Source: Tianweitania sediminis
GTDB lineage: Bacteria; Pseudomonadota; Alphaproteobacteria; Rhizobiales; Rhizobiaceae
Direction: 5' to 3'
Assembly (NCBI RefSeq): GCF_017813335.1
Contig: NZ_JAGIYY010000012.1
Location: 1 to 64,000 of the forward strand
Length of the DNA: 64,000 nt
Below, piece by piece: positions 1-9,147 of the stretch (positions within the stretch are counted from its first letter, which is position 1; each line of letters opens with the position of its first letter). The notes under the pieces were generated by a model that searched no databases, had not been told where the DNA came from, and worked only from the letters and a program-made list of their open reading frames with translations. Made by a program: the position numbers and the translations under genes.

Positions 1-168
1 GATGTGATGACTTCGACCCTGCTGAACGGAGCGTCAGAGGCTTTGGACATAGTCTTACTCATAGGCGTATGCCTATGCCTTATCAGCTATGCCGCGTGTC
101 CGGTCAAAATGGGGTGCGCTCCACCGTCCGAGCACGGCGGGTTCTGCAAACCTGATCAAGGTTCTACC
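1..168. other. edge region without recognisable gene
   Basis: I see no supportable gene here. The next feature to the right is the 3' end of a decayed exoprotein gene on the minus strand, so this is sequence downstream of it. A short hairpin (AGGC-GTAT-GCCT near 63-74) is present but has no T-run. Confidence 0.4.
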
Positions 169-700
169 TTAGGCGACGAAGTTCGTGCCGTTCAGCTGAG
201 TGGCATTCACGCCCGTCAACGGGATCAGGCTAGCATCGGTGCTGAACGAACCGCTGGTGTCGTAGTCGACCAACACGTAGGCATTGCCACCGTAATTGAA
301 CACAGTGAAGCTGTCCGTCGCGCCATCAGGTAGCTGGCAGCCATGGTTACGACACCAAAGAGGTGATCGCACCTGTGATCGCCGTCTGCTGCGCGTCGGT
401 GACCGCGTAACGGTGTTACCACCCGAAACGTACAGGACGACCGATTCTTCGGATACGCTGAAGTCGGGTGACTTCAACCAGGCCATCAACGGCCAGATCG
501 CTATCGGTCGTTGTGTGGTCCAAAGCGATCGAACCAGTCGGGCCCGTGAAAGTCACGGTTGCATCTGCTTCAGCGTTGCGGAAGCCAGCAGCGGTGGAAG
601 TGCCAGCGTCAATCGCGTGCGGGATCAACTGGCTGAACTACGGGCTCGTGGCAGTACGCTGCGGGGAGCTTGAACGAACCGCTGACCCGTACTTGCGACC
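169..700 (-). pseudogene. decayed DUF4214/RTX-like exoprotein remnant
   Basis: This is a broken paralogue of the 588-residue protein encoded at 4094-5860. Reading the minus strand from about 700 down, three separate frames each match the paralogue. Near 620-700 is VRVSGSFKLPA (paralogue about residues 224-234). At 480-600 are AGFRNAEADATVTFTG and DSDLAVDGL (paralogue 288-322). At 169-480 are PDFSVSEES and the terminal DSFTVFNYGGNAYVL to LTGVNATQLNGTNF (paralogue 490-588). About 165 residues between paralogue positions 323 and 489 are missing. Near 360-420 a further frame reads AVTDAQQTAITGAITSLV before a stop, so there are several frameshifts as well as the deletion. No start codon or ribosome site can be assigned. 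The intact C-terminal module shows that the original protein was probably secreted in the same way as its neighbour. Confidence 0.75.
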
Positions 701-853
701 TCATAAAATAGCCGCCCTGCCTAGCTAGTTCTCGACTTCCGCCAAACGAGTTCGGCGTGTCGGCGTGGGATGTACCACTATGCTTCCAGATTGCACACGA
801 CAAGCCGCTGTGAACGCCTGGTCCGCAGCGGCTTGGGACGACGAAGAGATGAA
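701..853. other. gap between pseudogene and DUF4214 gene
   Basis: No gene, clear terminator or repeat is visible. It may contain eroded 5' sequence of the neighbouring pseudogene, but I find no convincing match to the intact paralogue here. Confidence 0.4.
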
Positions 854-1756
854 CTAGACCGGGAGGAATCCCGTATAGAGTTCAAAATTGGTCGCCGAGA
901 TGTCGGCTGCACCAACCCCGACGATGTGAACTGAGGAGTCCAGGGCGCTTCCCGAGGAGTCGCCGTCGATCGCAACCACTGCGTTGGTTCCGCCCATTCC
1001 ATCGTCATAGAAGGCGACTGCAACGTCAACATCGCCGTCTTCGGCGAGATCGGCTGCCGCCAGAGCATCCGCACGTGAAGCATAGATCGTTAACAGCTCG
1101 AAGTAGTCAGCCGCTCCACTCTGTACGTAGGTCTCCGCCCTTATCAGCAAGTCCGGATTCCAATCACTGATTTCGAGATCGAACGTGTTGAGCGGGACGT
1201 CATAGGTAGTTGGCTCCGGCTGCGGATCATTCGTTGTCTTCGCGAAATAGCGATCGATAACCGCTTCAGAGGCATCAACTCCCGTTTGTGTGAAGCCTAC
1301 GTCGTTGATGAGCTCGCGCGCATCATCAACAACAAAAGGCTTCGACGAGTCACCAGCTTTCTCTGTGAAATAAAGAGACACGTCTATCGTGTTCTGCAGC
1401 TTCAGTGCATCACCACCTTGCGCAGACAGGATTAGCTCAACCAGCACCTGCGAGGCAGTCTTCCCGCCCTCGATGGCAGGATACCAGTAGGCGTTGTCAG
1501 CCGGCGTCGGGGCGCGATCGAAAATGTTGTTGAAGCTCTTGTAGAGGAAGCTGTTGATATCGCCAACATCATCGTTGCGCAGATCGGGATAGATCTCCCG
1601 CGCTTCCCTGGTCGTAGAAAAACCTGCTGCGACTTCAAAGATCGACTTGCCTGCATCTAACTGGCGCGACCAGTACTCGAGCCCTTCCGGCTCTGCGGGG
1701 CGATCAAAGTAGGCGAGATAAAGTGCTGCAACGACTTCACGGCTGGTTGTGAACAT
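854..1756 (-). CDS. DUF4214 domain-containing protein, probable exoprotein
   Basis: A 300-residue acidic protein. Two DUF4214-type helical segments lie at about residues 5-50 and 65-110. The first contains YLAYFDRPAEPEGLEYW, closely matching YIALFGRPADPLGLAYF of the protein at 4094-5860. The tail (about 262-293, ending GAADISATNFE) resembles the C-terminal module of that protein and of the pseudogene at 169-700, which looks like a type I secretion tail. No N-terminal signal peptide is seen, which fits C-terminal-signal export. No RTX nonapeptides are visible. It starts at ATG 1756. It lies 156 bases downstream of the O-GlcNAc transferase gene on the same strand, so the two may be co-transcribed. 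The molecular role of DUF4214 is not established; a surface or glycan-linked role is inference. Confidence 0.75.
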   Translation of the reverse strand: MFTTSREVVAALYLAYFDRPAEPEGLEYWSRQLDAGKSIFEVAAGFSTTREAREIYPDLRNDDVGDINSFLYKSFNNIFDRAPTPADNAYWYPAIEGGKTASQVLVELILSAQGGDALKLQNTIDVSLYFTEKAGDSSKPFVVDDARELINDVGFTQTGVDASEAVIDRYFAKTTNDPQPEPTTYDVPLNTFDLEISDWNPDLLIRAETYVQSGAADYFELLTIYASRADALAAADLAEDGDVDVAVAFYDDGMGGTNAVVAIDGDSSGSALDSSVHIVGVGAADISATNFELYTGFLPV

Positions 1757-1912
1757 CTTGGTCCCTCAAGAGTTTTAAGGCGCGCTCACCTTCAACAAAG
1801 TAGAAGCTTCTGCAAGGTCATTTCAGTGACAAATCGGCTTTTTTTTGCAACCAACGAGGCCAAGTTGCAGCGCTTTGGCAGATACGGTTCCGCTGCCCTC
1901 TCTAGCTAGATG

Positions 1913-3682
1913 CTAGCAGGCAGCTGCGATCATCTTGCCGTATAATGCCTCCAAGTCTCGCGCGAGGCCGCGAGGATTGAAGGGGAAGCCTTCGAAACGA
2001 GCTGACTCGATCTTCCGACGTAGGCGGGCAAGGTAGTTGTTATCGCTCGCGAGTTGAACTGCAAGTGCCTCATAAGCCGCCAAGTCGCTGGTGACCAACT
2101 CAGGGACGCCCATCGCAGTGAGAAGGCTCGCGGACCCGCGTCCAGCTGGCGTCGGGCCTGCGCATGTTAGAACTGGCAGGCCTGCCCATAGCGCGTCACT
2201 GGCGGTTGTGAATGCGCTCACAGGAAGAGTGTCAAGGAAAAGATCGGCGAGAGCACACCGCGCCAAGTGTTCGTTCGTGCTGGCATGTGGCGCGCAGATG
2301 ATGCGGCTAGCATCAATCCCCCGGGACACGGCCTCCTTGGTGAGGAAGGTCGCTTGCTCTTCCGATCTTACAAGAACCCACAAGACCCCGTGCGGTACGG
2401 CCTCTAGTATCCGCATCCAAACAGAAAAGATCTTCGGCGAGATTTTGTAGGCTGCGTTGAAGCAGCAAAACACGAATGCGTCTTCTGAAATACCATAGCG
2501 TGCGCGGGTGGCTGAACCATCAGGGATCGGTCGGCGCGTATCGTTAGGTTGGAAACAGTTTGGCAGGTATGCGAACTTTTCTTGCGAGTGGATCTGATAC
2601 TCAGGGGGAGACACGACCCGATCCGTGATGGCGTAGTCGATGAAGTTCGCTTCCATGGTGCACGGGAAGCCGAGATAATTCACTTGGACCGGTGCGGGCC
2701 GCCAGGAGAGGATCTCCGTTCTGGCCCGGCTTGTGTAGCCTTTCAGGTCCACAAGTATATCGATCGCATCCCCATGGATGCGTTCAGCGATTGATCTTGA
2801 GGATAAATTCTTGACGTCACGAAAGACATCCAAAGCCGCGGCGATCCTTTTACGCGCATGGCCATCCCTATCGGGGCCATAAGAATACCCATGCACAGTC
2901 ACGCGCTGGCGATCATGGCTCTCGAACAGTTCACCCACCAGCCGAGATGTCGCATGGTCATGGAAATCGCCCGAAAGGTATCCAAGCTTGATCGGCCCGT
3001 TGCGATTGGGCCGGCGGATCGGAAGATGCTCGGAGCGGTGCTTCTCGAATTGATGAGCCCACCTCCTGGAGCACGCACTTTGTTCTGCATTGCCAGCCTC
3101 TGTCGAGAGCAGCAGAAACGGTGAGATGAGACTTCCGTACGATGCTTCCTTCCGGATCCGCTCATCGTCGCTATCATAGTTCCGCCAGTCGCAAACCTGA
3201 CGCTTCAGGAGGACCTTTTTCAGAAAGATCTTAAAATCGTCTGGCTGTGCCGCGAAAGCGTTCTCGACCTGTCGCAGATCGCGCGCAGGACGACCAAGCA
3301 CGATAGAAACGGACGCGAGGGATTGGTGTGCTGCCGGATTGTCGGGAGCGAGGCGAGCGCTGGCTTGAGCATATTTGAGCGCATCAGCCAGCCGCGAGCT
3401 TTTGAGAGCCAGCGTAGCTAGGTTATGGAGGGGCCGGAAATCATCTGGCGCTGCCGCAGCAGCGCGTTGAAAGTACGCTTGCGCAGTTACTTCTCGGCCC
3501 TGCGCTACCGCGATTTCCCCGAGCGCAAATAGTGTCTCGAAGTGATGTGGGTGCTTCTGAAGTACTGCGCGAAAACCACGTACCGCCTCATCAAAAAGTC
3601 CCCTAGCTTGAGCTGAGCGGGCCCTTCGAAAAGAGGCAGCGGATTGGTTATTTAACGGGCGGTTTGAAGTATCTGAAGTCAT
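1913..3682 (-). CDS. SPINDLY/OGT-type O-GlcNAc transferase with TPR domain
   Basis: A 589-residue predicted protein O-glycosyltransferase of family GT41. The N-terminal part (about 20-130) is made of TPR-like helices (for example AVRGFRAVLQKHPHHFETLF and PDDFRPLHNLATLA). The C-terminal catalytic region carries the family blocks GYLSGDFHDHATSRL, DILVDLKGYTSRARTEI, WRPAPVQVNYLGFPCTM and LWAGLPVLTCAG. Such enzymes transfer a sugar from a UDP donor to Ser/Thr; TPRs bind the acceptor. I chose ATG 3682 over an upstream TTG at 3715 because ATG begins the usual disordered lead-in; neither has a strong Shine-Dalgarno. It lies between two DUF4214 protein genes on the same strand, so those proteins are candidate acceptors (inference). 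By eye its base composition is less GC-rich than the flagellar region, which suggests an accessory origin. Confidence 0.85.
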   Translation of the reverse strand: MTSDTSNRPLNNQSAASFRRARSAQARGLFDEAVRGFRAVLQKHPHHFETLFALGEIAVAQGREVTAQAYFQRAAAAAPDDFRPLHNLATLALKSSRLADALKYAQASARLAPDNPAAHQSLASVSIVLGRPARDLRQVENAFAAQPDDFKIFLKKVLLKRQVCDWRNYDSDDERIRKEASYGSLISPFLLLSTEAGNAEQSACSRRWAHQFEKHRSEHLPIRRPNRNGPIKLGYLSGDFHDHATSRLVGELFESHDRQRVTVHGYSYGPDRDGHARKRIAAALDVFRDVKNLSSRSIAERIHGDAIDILVDLKGYTSRARTEILSWRPAPVQVNYLGFPCTMEANFIDYAITDRVVSPPEYQIHSQEKFAYLPNCFQPNDTRRPIPDGSATRARYGISEDAFVFCCFNAAYKISPKIFSVWMRILEAVPHGVLWVLVRSEEQATFLTKEAVSRGIDASRIICAPHASTNEHLARCALADLFLDTLPVSAFTTASDALWAGLPVLTCAGPTPAGRGSASLLTAMGVPELVTSDLAAYEALAVQLASDNNYLARLRRKIESARFEGFPFNPRGLARDLEALYGKMIAAAC

Positions 3683-4040
3683 CGTGAGTTGAAGTAAATT
3701 AGACTTAACTATCAACTTCGGGCTCAGCTGTACCGTTCATCGACGAAGTATTACGTCGCGCTATAGCGGCTTCAATTCAAATCACAATTCATCCAACCTG
3801 CTACGCCCACCCGACATCCGTGCTGCAAACAGCCTGTAGGTGTTTTTCTGCAACGGAAAGAGGCAGCTGGCTGTTGGCGGGGATCCGTTTGGCCTCTCAA
3901 AAGAGAGTTGGAAGGCGCATCAAGTTTTAGAAGAAGGAATTTCGATAAAAACGCGCCAGCATCAGCGAGCGTAGCCAGGCAGCTAACAACGACAGTCACG
4001 TAGCGCCGCCCCTGTCACCCACATACAGGCACAGCCGGCC
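3683..4040. other. gene-free stretch upstream of OGT gene
   Basis: About 360 bases without a supportable gene. A minus-strand open frame at 3772-3999 has no family resemblance and poor codon structure, so I do not call it. The stretch should contain the promoter of the OGT gene, but I see no convincing -35/-10 pair. The neighbouring gene on the right ends at the terminator at 4041-4070, so the OGT transcript starts independently. Confidence 0.45.
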
Positions 4041-4070
4041 AAAAAAAACCCGCCATCCGAAGACGGCGGG
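4041..4070 (-). terminator. rho-independent terminator with UUCG loop
   Basis: On the minus strand a 9-bp stem (CCCGCCGTC / GATGGCGGG, with one G-U pair) closes a TTCG tetraloop and is followed directly by eight T. It lies 24 bases past the stop codon of the DUF4214/RTX-like gene at 4094-5860, as expected for a strongly expressed single-gene transcript. Confidence 0.93.
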
Positions 4071-4093
4071 TCTGTTTCAATCTCTTAAAGAGA

Positions 4094-5860
4094 TCAGAAA
4101 GCGAAGTTTGCTGCGTTGAGCTGAGCCGCTGTTACGCCGGTCAATTCGATCAGACCATCGCCAGCGTTGAACGACGAGCTGTCGTTCCCGTCGTAAAGCA
4201 CATACGCGCTGCCTTCGTAGTTGAATACGACGAAGTCGTTTGCGCCTGTGGCGAAGGTTCCCGCCAGGGTAGCCGCTTCAAACAGCGTGTCCTGATTGGC
4301 GATCGTCGTCAGGTCAGTGTTGACGATCGTCGTCCGAATAGCGCCGAAATCAGAGATGTCGAGCGTATCCTCAGTTACACTGAAATCAGTGACGGTCACC
4401 AAGCCTGCTTCGAGGGTTGCTGCCGACGCCGTGTTGATGTTCTCGAACTGATCGGTGACCAACACCAGATCAGAACCCGAGCCGAGCGTCACTTCTACGG
4501 AGCTGTTTGCCGTTGCACTGTAAAGCTGCAGCTCAACAACGTCATCACCAGCGCCAACATCGATCGTCACAGCCGTACCGCCAGCGCTACCCGGCGTGTA
4601 GTCGGTGTCGAAATGCACGTCGTCATTACCAGAACCGGTCGTGATCGAGGTGATGTTGTTGGTGTTTTCAAGATCCGCGAGCTCAATATCACCCGTCGAA
4701 GCAGAAGCATCGATCGTAGTGAAATCGTTGTCGCCGAGCAGGCCGTCTACATCAACGATGGCATCGCTGGTGAGCGAAAGCGTCAGAGTCTCGAGAGCGT
4801 CGAGATCCGCACCAGCGGTGAAGGTGACCGTGCCGGCGCCGCCTACACCATCGTCATCCACAGTGCCCGAGATCATCACGTTGGTGACGGCTTCGCCGTC
4901 AAGAACGAGATCGCTGTCATCACCGACGTTATCGAGCGCGATAGCACCCATTTCGCCGGTGAACTCCACAGCGGCATCAGCTTCAACATTGCGGAAGCCC
5001 GCAGTAACGGACGCGCTGACGTTGTTGATGTCCTGAGCGCCACCGATCTGCCAGATCTGGGTTGCACCCTGGAAGAACGTTGCGTCGATGTCGTTGCCGT
5101 TGTTCAGCAAAGCCTGCGACTGGTCGAGGTTGATGATTTCAACGCCCGAGATCGAAGCGCCTGCTGGGAGGTTACCAGCGCCACGCACGACGATGTTCGC
5201 GGTGTCGACGCCACCGAGGTCATTGATCGTGTCGAACGAGTTGAGAGTCGCGTTCGGACCACCAGCAATAATGTTGTACTGATCAGCGCCGGTCGTGCCA
5301 GAGATCTGCTCGCCGGTTTCGGTGGTCAGAGTGATCACGCTGTCCGGAGTGGAGAGCAGAACGTCGATTGCAGCCTGTGCTTCAGCAGCGGTCGGGACGG
5401 TCGCGTCGTCGGCGGTAACGCCATCGAGGAACGCACGGCCTGCCGCAGCAGCGTTGTTGCCGTTGTAGGCAGCGAGTTCATCCGGCGTGTCGATTGCAGC
5501 CGTGAAGGTGTTTGCAGCTTCAACCTTGTTGGCCAGAACGGCAGCGTCATTGCCCTGTGCACCCTGCGCGATGTTGATCGCGATGGTGTTGATGTTCTGG
5601 CGACCGGACTCGAGCTCAGCGAGGAAGTAGGTCAGGCCAGCAGCTTCTGGGTTACGACCGAACAGTTCCTGGTAGATCGAGGTGATGATCTGGACATTGG
5701 TCATACCCGAGAAGCGATCCTGGTATTCCGCCGTAGCGGCCAGATCACCAATCGATGTCAGGTCGGCACCATTGTTGGTCTCGTCCATAAAGTATGCGAG
5801 GCCGAGCGGGTCGGCCGGACGCCCGAAGAGGGCGATGTAGATGGTTTGAATGGCGTCCAT
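4094..5860 (-). CDS. DUF4214/RTX-like secreted surface protein (S-layer-like)
   Basis: A very acidic 588-residue protein, rich in Asp, Thr, Ala, Gly and Asn and with no Cys that I can see. DUF4214 segments lie at about 3-50 and 57-100 (YIALFGRPADPLGLAYF; ELFGRNPEAAGLTYF). A long beta-rich, low-complexity region follows, with degenerate RTX calcium-binding repeats at about 408-416 (TGSGNDDVH), 436-444 (GAGDDVVEL) and 460-468 (GSGSDLVLV). The last 48 residues (FNYEGSAYVLYDG to LNAANFAF) look like a type I secretion tail. There is no signal peptide. ATG 5860 is preceded by AAGGGA; an in-frame upstream start would add 15 unrelated residues. The gene is alone between its own promoter region and a strong terminator. 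Its general design (RTX, C-terminal signal, beside O-antigen genes) resembles Caulobacter S-layer proteins, but S-layer formation is inference. A secreted adhesin is the main alternative. Confidence 0.8.
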   Translation of the reverse strand: MDAIQTIYIALFGRPADPLGLAYFMDETNNGADLTSIGDLAATAEYQDRFSGMTNVQIITSIYQELFGRNPEAAGLTYFLAELESGRQNINTIAINIAQGAQGNDAAVLANKVEAANTFTAAIDTPDELAAYNGNNAAAAGRAFLDGVTADDATVPTAAEAQAAIDVLLSTPDSVITLTTETGEQISGTTGADQYNIIAGGPNATLNSFDTINDLGGVDTANIVVRGAGNLPAGASISGVEIINLDQSQALLNNGNDIDATFFQGATQIWQIGGAQDINNVSASVTAGFRNVEADAAVEFTGEMGAIALDNVGDDSDLVLDGEAVTNVMISGTVDDDGVGGAGTVTFTAGADLDALETLTLSLTSDAIVDVDGLLGDNDFTTIDASASTGDIELADLENTNNITSITTGSGNDDVHFDTDYTPGSAGGTAVTIDVGAGDDVVELQLYSATANSSVEVTLGSGSDLVLVTDQFENINTASAATLEAGLVTVTDFSVTEDTLDISDFGAIRTTIVNTDLTTIANQDTLFEAATLAGTFATGANDFVVFNYEGSAYVLYDGNDSSSFNAGDGLIELTGVTAAQLNAANFAF

Positions 5861-6012
5861 TGGGGTTCCCTTAGGTTGCGCTCTGGCGACGTGCCGCGAC
5901 CCCAAGGAGGCACGGTCATCATCGCAGTAGACAGCGGCTCTTTAACTCCGCGGTGGTTGAGTCGTCAATGCACAAACAGCAAAAATTTGTTCAGTGAAAC
6001 ATATACCGTGCA
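5861..6012. other. upstream region of the RTX-like gene
   Basis: This holds the leader and presumably the promoter of the minus-strand RTX-like gene. A second purine-rich run lies further upstream (complement of 5904-5913). I cannot point to a definite -35/-10 pair. No gene is seen. Confidence 0.4.
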
Positions 6013-6101
6013 GCGCCGGGGCAGAGACGACAAGGCGTCCCTGCTTTACAAAGGTTACCATGTTGCTTATATCGAGATCAACGAGCGGACTGCCCCGGCG
6101 C
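6013..6101. repeat. perfect 12-bp inverted repeat around 65 bases
   Basis: GCGCCGGGGCAG at 6013-6024 is repeated as its exact reverse complement at 6090-6101. The enclosed 65 bases contain the likely promoter of the XRE gene. The spacing is too long for a simple terminator. It could be a folded leader, a regulator-binding pair of sites, or the ends of a tiny degenerate mobile element. No target-site duplication is obvious. Confidence 0.7.
6045..6073 (+). promoter_or_regulatory. candidate sigma-70 promoter for XRE gene
   Basis: TTTACA at 6045-6050 and TATATC at 6068-6073, separated by 17 bases, lie about 85 bases before the XRE start codon. The match to TTGACA/TATAAT is 5/6 and 4/6. It sits inside the 12-bp inverted repeat, so folding or protein binding there could affect its use (inference). 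Confidence 0.45.
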
Positions 6102-6159
6102 CTAAACGCGCAGGCGAGCAGAAAGTTGCACAGCAACATCCGCATGGAAGGGCATGGCA

Positions 6160-6564
6160 ATGTTTTCGCATCCACAACAAGGGATTGCTCAGGACGACGT
6201 GGTGAAACTGCGGCAGGCTGCCGGCGCTTACCTGCGCAGCTTGCGCGAAGCAGCCGGCCTGTCGCAACGCAACCTGGCCAAGGCCGTGGGGATCGAGCAC
6301 TACACCTTCATCTCGCAGATCGAGTCCGGCCGCGGCCGCGTGCCGCCGGCGCAGATGGCCGACTGGGCCGCAGCACTGGGCGTGTCGTCGCGCGAATTCG
6401 CCATCAACCTGATGCGCTATTATGATCCCCTCACCTTCGAGTTGATTTTCACGGAAGAGGTGGTGGGCAAGCTGCTTGCCGGGGGCACCGCGAAGTCGAC
6501 GGACAACGCGCAAGACCTCGAAGCACGGATCGCCAAGCTCGAAACCCTGCTCGCCGGGCGCTGA
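6160..6564 (+). CDS. XRE-family helix-turn-helix regulator
   Basis: A 134-residue DNA-binding protein. The XRE/Cro-type HTH spans about residues 18-73 (LRSLREAAGLSQRNLAKAVG, then HYTFISQIESGRGRVPP). A C-terminal helix (DLEARIAKLETLLAG) could be a dimerising coiled coil. Two ATGs are possible at 6154 and 6160. I prefer 6160 because GGAAGG at 6146-6151 is 8 bases from it and only 2 from the other. It reads into the polysaccharide locus, with 149 bases to the ligase gene, and may regulate it or the divergent RTX-like gene. Its target is not shown by the sequence. Confidence 0.85.
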   Translation: MFSHPQQGIAQDDVVKLRQAAGAYLRSLREAAGLSQRNLAKAVGIEHYTFISQIESGRGRVPPAQMADWAAALGVSSREFAINLMRYYDPLTFELIFTEEVVGKLLAGGTAKSTDNAQDLEARIAKLETLLAGR

Positions 6565-6713
6565 AGCGGCGAGCGCGCATTTTCTCGCGGGAAAGTTGCG
6601 CAAAACGCTACCCCTGATAGGTGCGGCCGGCTAGACAGTCGGTCGGGAGCGCATCCTCGTGCACCGGCGGTGCGGCTGTCCCTATCTTCGCTTCGCATCC
6701 AGGGGTCTGCGCG

Positions 6714-8036
6714 TTGATCAGGACTGCCGCTTCCAACCCAACGCTCCGGCAGCCGATCCTCCTGTGTCTGTGCCTGCTTCTTCCTTCCGCCGTTTGGGTC
6801 GAAAGCGACGCTTACCGCTATGCCGGCGGCGTGCTGCTCATCCTGGCACTGCTTGATTATTGGCGAACCCCTTCGCCGGCGCGCGTAACAATCGGCATGG
6901 CAGGCATCGCCTGCTTTGCCTGGGCAGCCTATGTTGCAGCCCGCTTTGCCCTGACGGCAGCCACCGCGCCGCCCGGCTTGAGGCTCGGCTCGGCCGAAGG
7001 CATCTACCTGTTTCCTGTCGCCTTCACATTGTTGGGCTACGCCTTTTACCGCTTCCGCGCAGATTTGAGGCGCCTGCCGCTCCTTTTCATGCTCGTCAGC
7101 CTCGTCATGCTGGGAGTGTCGATCAACTATCAAGCAGTGCTTGCCGGGGAACGCGCCGGCTTCCTGTTCCACAACAACACCATTCACGCCTCGGTCGCGG
7201 GCGGACTGATCGCGGTGATTGCCGTGAGCTTCATTGAACGAGCGCTGCGCGGACTCGGACGTTCGGCACATCGCGGCACACTGCTGCGGCTGGGCTTGGG
7301 GCTGCTGGTGCTGGCGTTTTGTTTGCTTGGGATTTTCGGCGCCAAATCGAAGGGGGTTTGGCTGGCACTCGGGCTCACCATGCCGTTGCAGGTGGCTGCG
7401 ATGCTGATTCACCTGCCGCGTCGCCGCCGTTTGCTGGTCGGTGCGGCAGCCGCAGCGGCCGTGGCGGGGATGCTTGTGGCGGTTGCCGGCAGCCTGACGC
7501 TCGAAATGAAGCCCTCGTTGATGAGCGCGCTGGCGCTGCTGGATGCTGTCGCCGTCGATGGAGATTTCCAAAGCGTGCATGAGGCCATCGCGTCCGGCGC
7601 GGTTCCTTTCTCGTTCGGCGAGCGGCTCATGTTGTGGATGAACGCGCTGGAAGTGGTGGCCCTGCACCCGGTGTTCGGCGCCGGCATCGGCTGGGAAGAA
7701 GGCTGGAACGCATCGCGCTATGCCGGCGCGCCCTACAAGCTCATGCATAACGGCTATGCGGAGATCCTCGTGCGCTACGGGATCAGCGGGCTGGTGTTTT
7801 TCCTGGTGCTGTACGGCGCCTTCGCCCTGCATGTGGTCCGAGCCGCGCGGCAGCGCTTGATCCCGGCCGGCGCCGCCAAGACCTGGATGTTCACGCTGCT
7901 CTTTTTTGCCCTGACACTCCTCACCAATTCCAACAACCGGCTGGCGATCGGCGAATCCTTCATCCTGATCAGCGCGGGCTTTGCCTTCTGCTGCTTTTAT
8001 CTACAGCAGCACGCCCGCAACCCGCAGATAAGCTGA
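6714..8036 (+). CDS. O-antigen ligase/polymerase family membrane protein
   Basis: A polytopic inner-membrane protein of about 440 residues with some ten or more hydrophobic segments and the Wzy_C/WaaL-type periplasmic region. The typical motif HNGYAEILVRYGISGLVFF lies at about residues 344-362. Such proteins either ligate finished O-polysaccharide to lipid A-core (WaaL) or polymerise O-units (Wzy). Because the locus carries a Wzm/Wzt exporter, ligase is the better reading, but sequence alone cannot decide. I chose TTG 6714 because AGGGG lies 8 bases upstream and the first membrane helix starts soon after. A GTG at 6621 would add 31 non-hydrophobic residues. Confidence 0.8.
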   Translation: MIRTAASNPTLRQPILLCLCLLLPSAVWVESDAYRYAGGVLLILALLDYWRTPSPARVTIGMAGIACFAWAAYVAARFALTAATAPPGLRLGSAEGIYLFPVAFTLLGYAFYRFRADLRRLPLLFMLVSLVMLGVSINYQAVLAGERAGFLFHNNTIHASVAGGLIAVIAVSFIERALRGLGRSAHRGTLLRLGLGLLVLAFCLLGIFGAKSKGVWLALGLTMPLQVAAMLIHLPRRRRLLVGAAAAAAVAGMLVAVAGSLTLEMKPSLMSALALLDAVAVDGDFQSVHEAIASGAVPFSFGERLMLWMNALEVVALHPVFGAGIGWEEGWNASRYAGAPYKLMHNGYAEILVRYGISGLVFFLVLYGAFALHVVRAARQRLIPAGAAKTWMFTLLFFALTLLTNSNNRLAIGESFILISAGFAFCCFYLQQHARNPQIS

Positions 8037-8112
8037 CGGGTGAACTTGCGGCCAAGCGGAGGCTGGTGGCATAAGCCGCGGCAAGCAGGGGCGGCCGACC
8101 CGCCTGTCATAA

Positions 8113-9117
<1,005 letters not shown>

Positions 9118-9147
9118 ACGCCGGCGGCAGCGAAAGGCAAGCGGCAC

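Noticed and set aside
63-74. AGGC-GTAT-GCCT hairpin near the left edge as a terminator
   Set aside because: Only 4 bp of stem and no T-run.
4-333. 109-codon plus-strand open frame at the left edge
   Set aside because: A hydrophobic start suggested a membrane protein, but the second half is antisense to the exoprotein remnant and nothing matches a family.
3772-3999. 75-codon minus-strand open frame in the OGT upstream region
   Set aside because: No ribosome site or family resemblance; length is within chance expectation.
4613-6205. 530-codon plus-strand open frame
   Set aside because: It lies antisense to the DUF4214/RTX-like gene, whose protein is clearly real; the long frame comes from its GC-rich third positions. 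The translation has no recognisable domain.
6420-7832. 470-codon minus-strand open frame
   Set aside because: Antisense to the XRE and O-antigen ligase genes; His/Gln/Arg-rich composition typical of a shadow.
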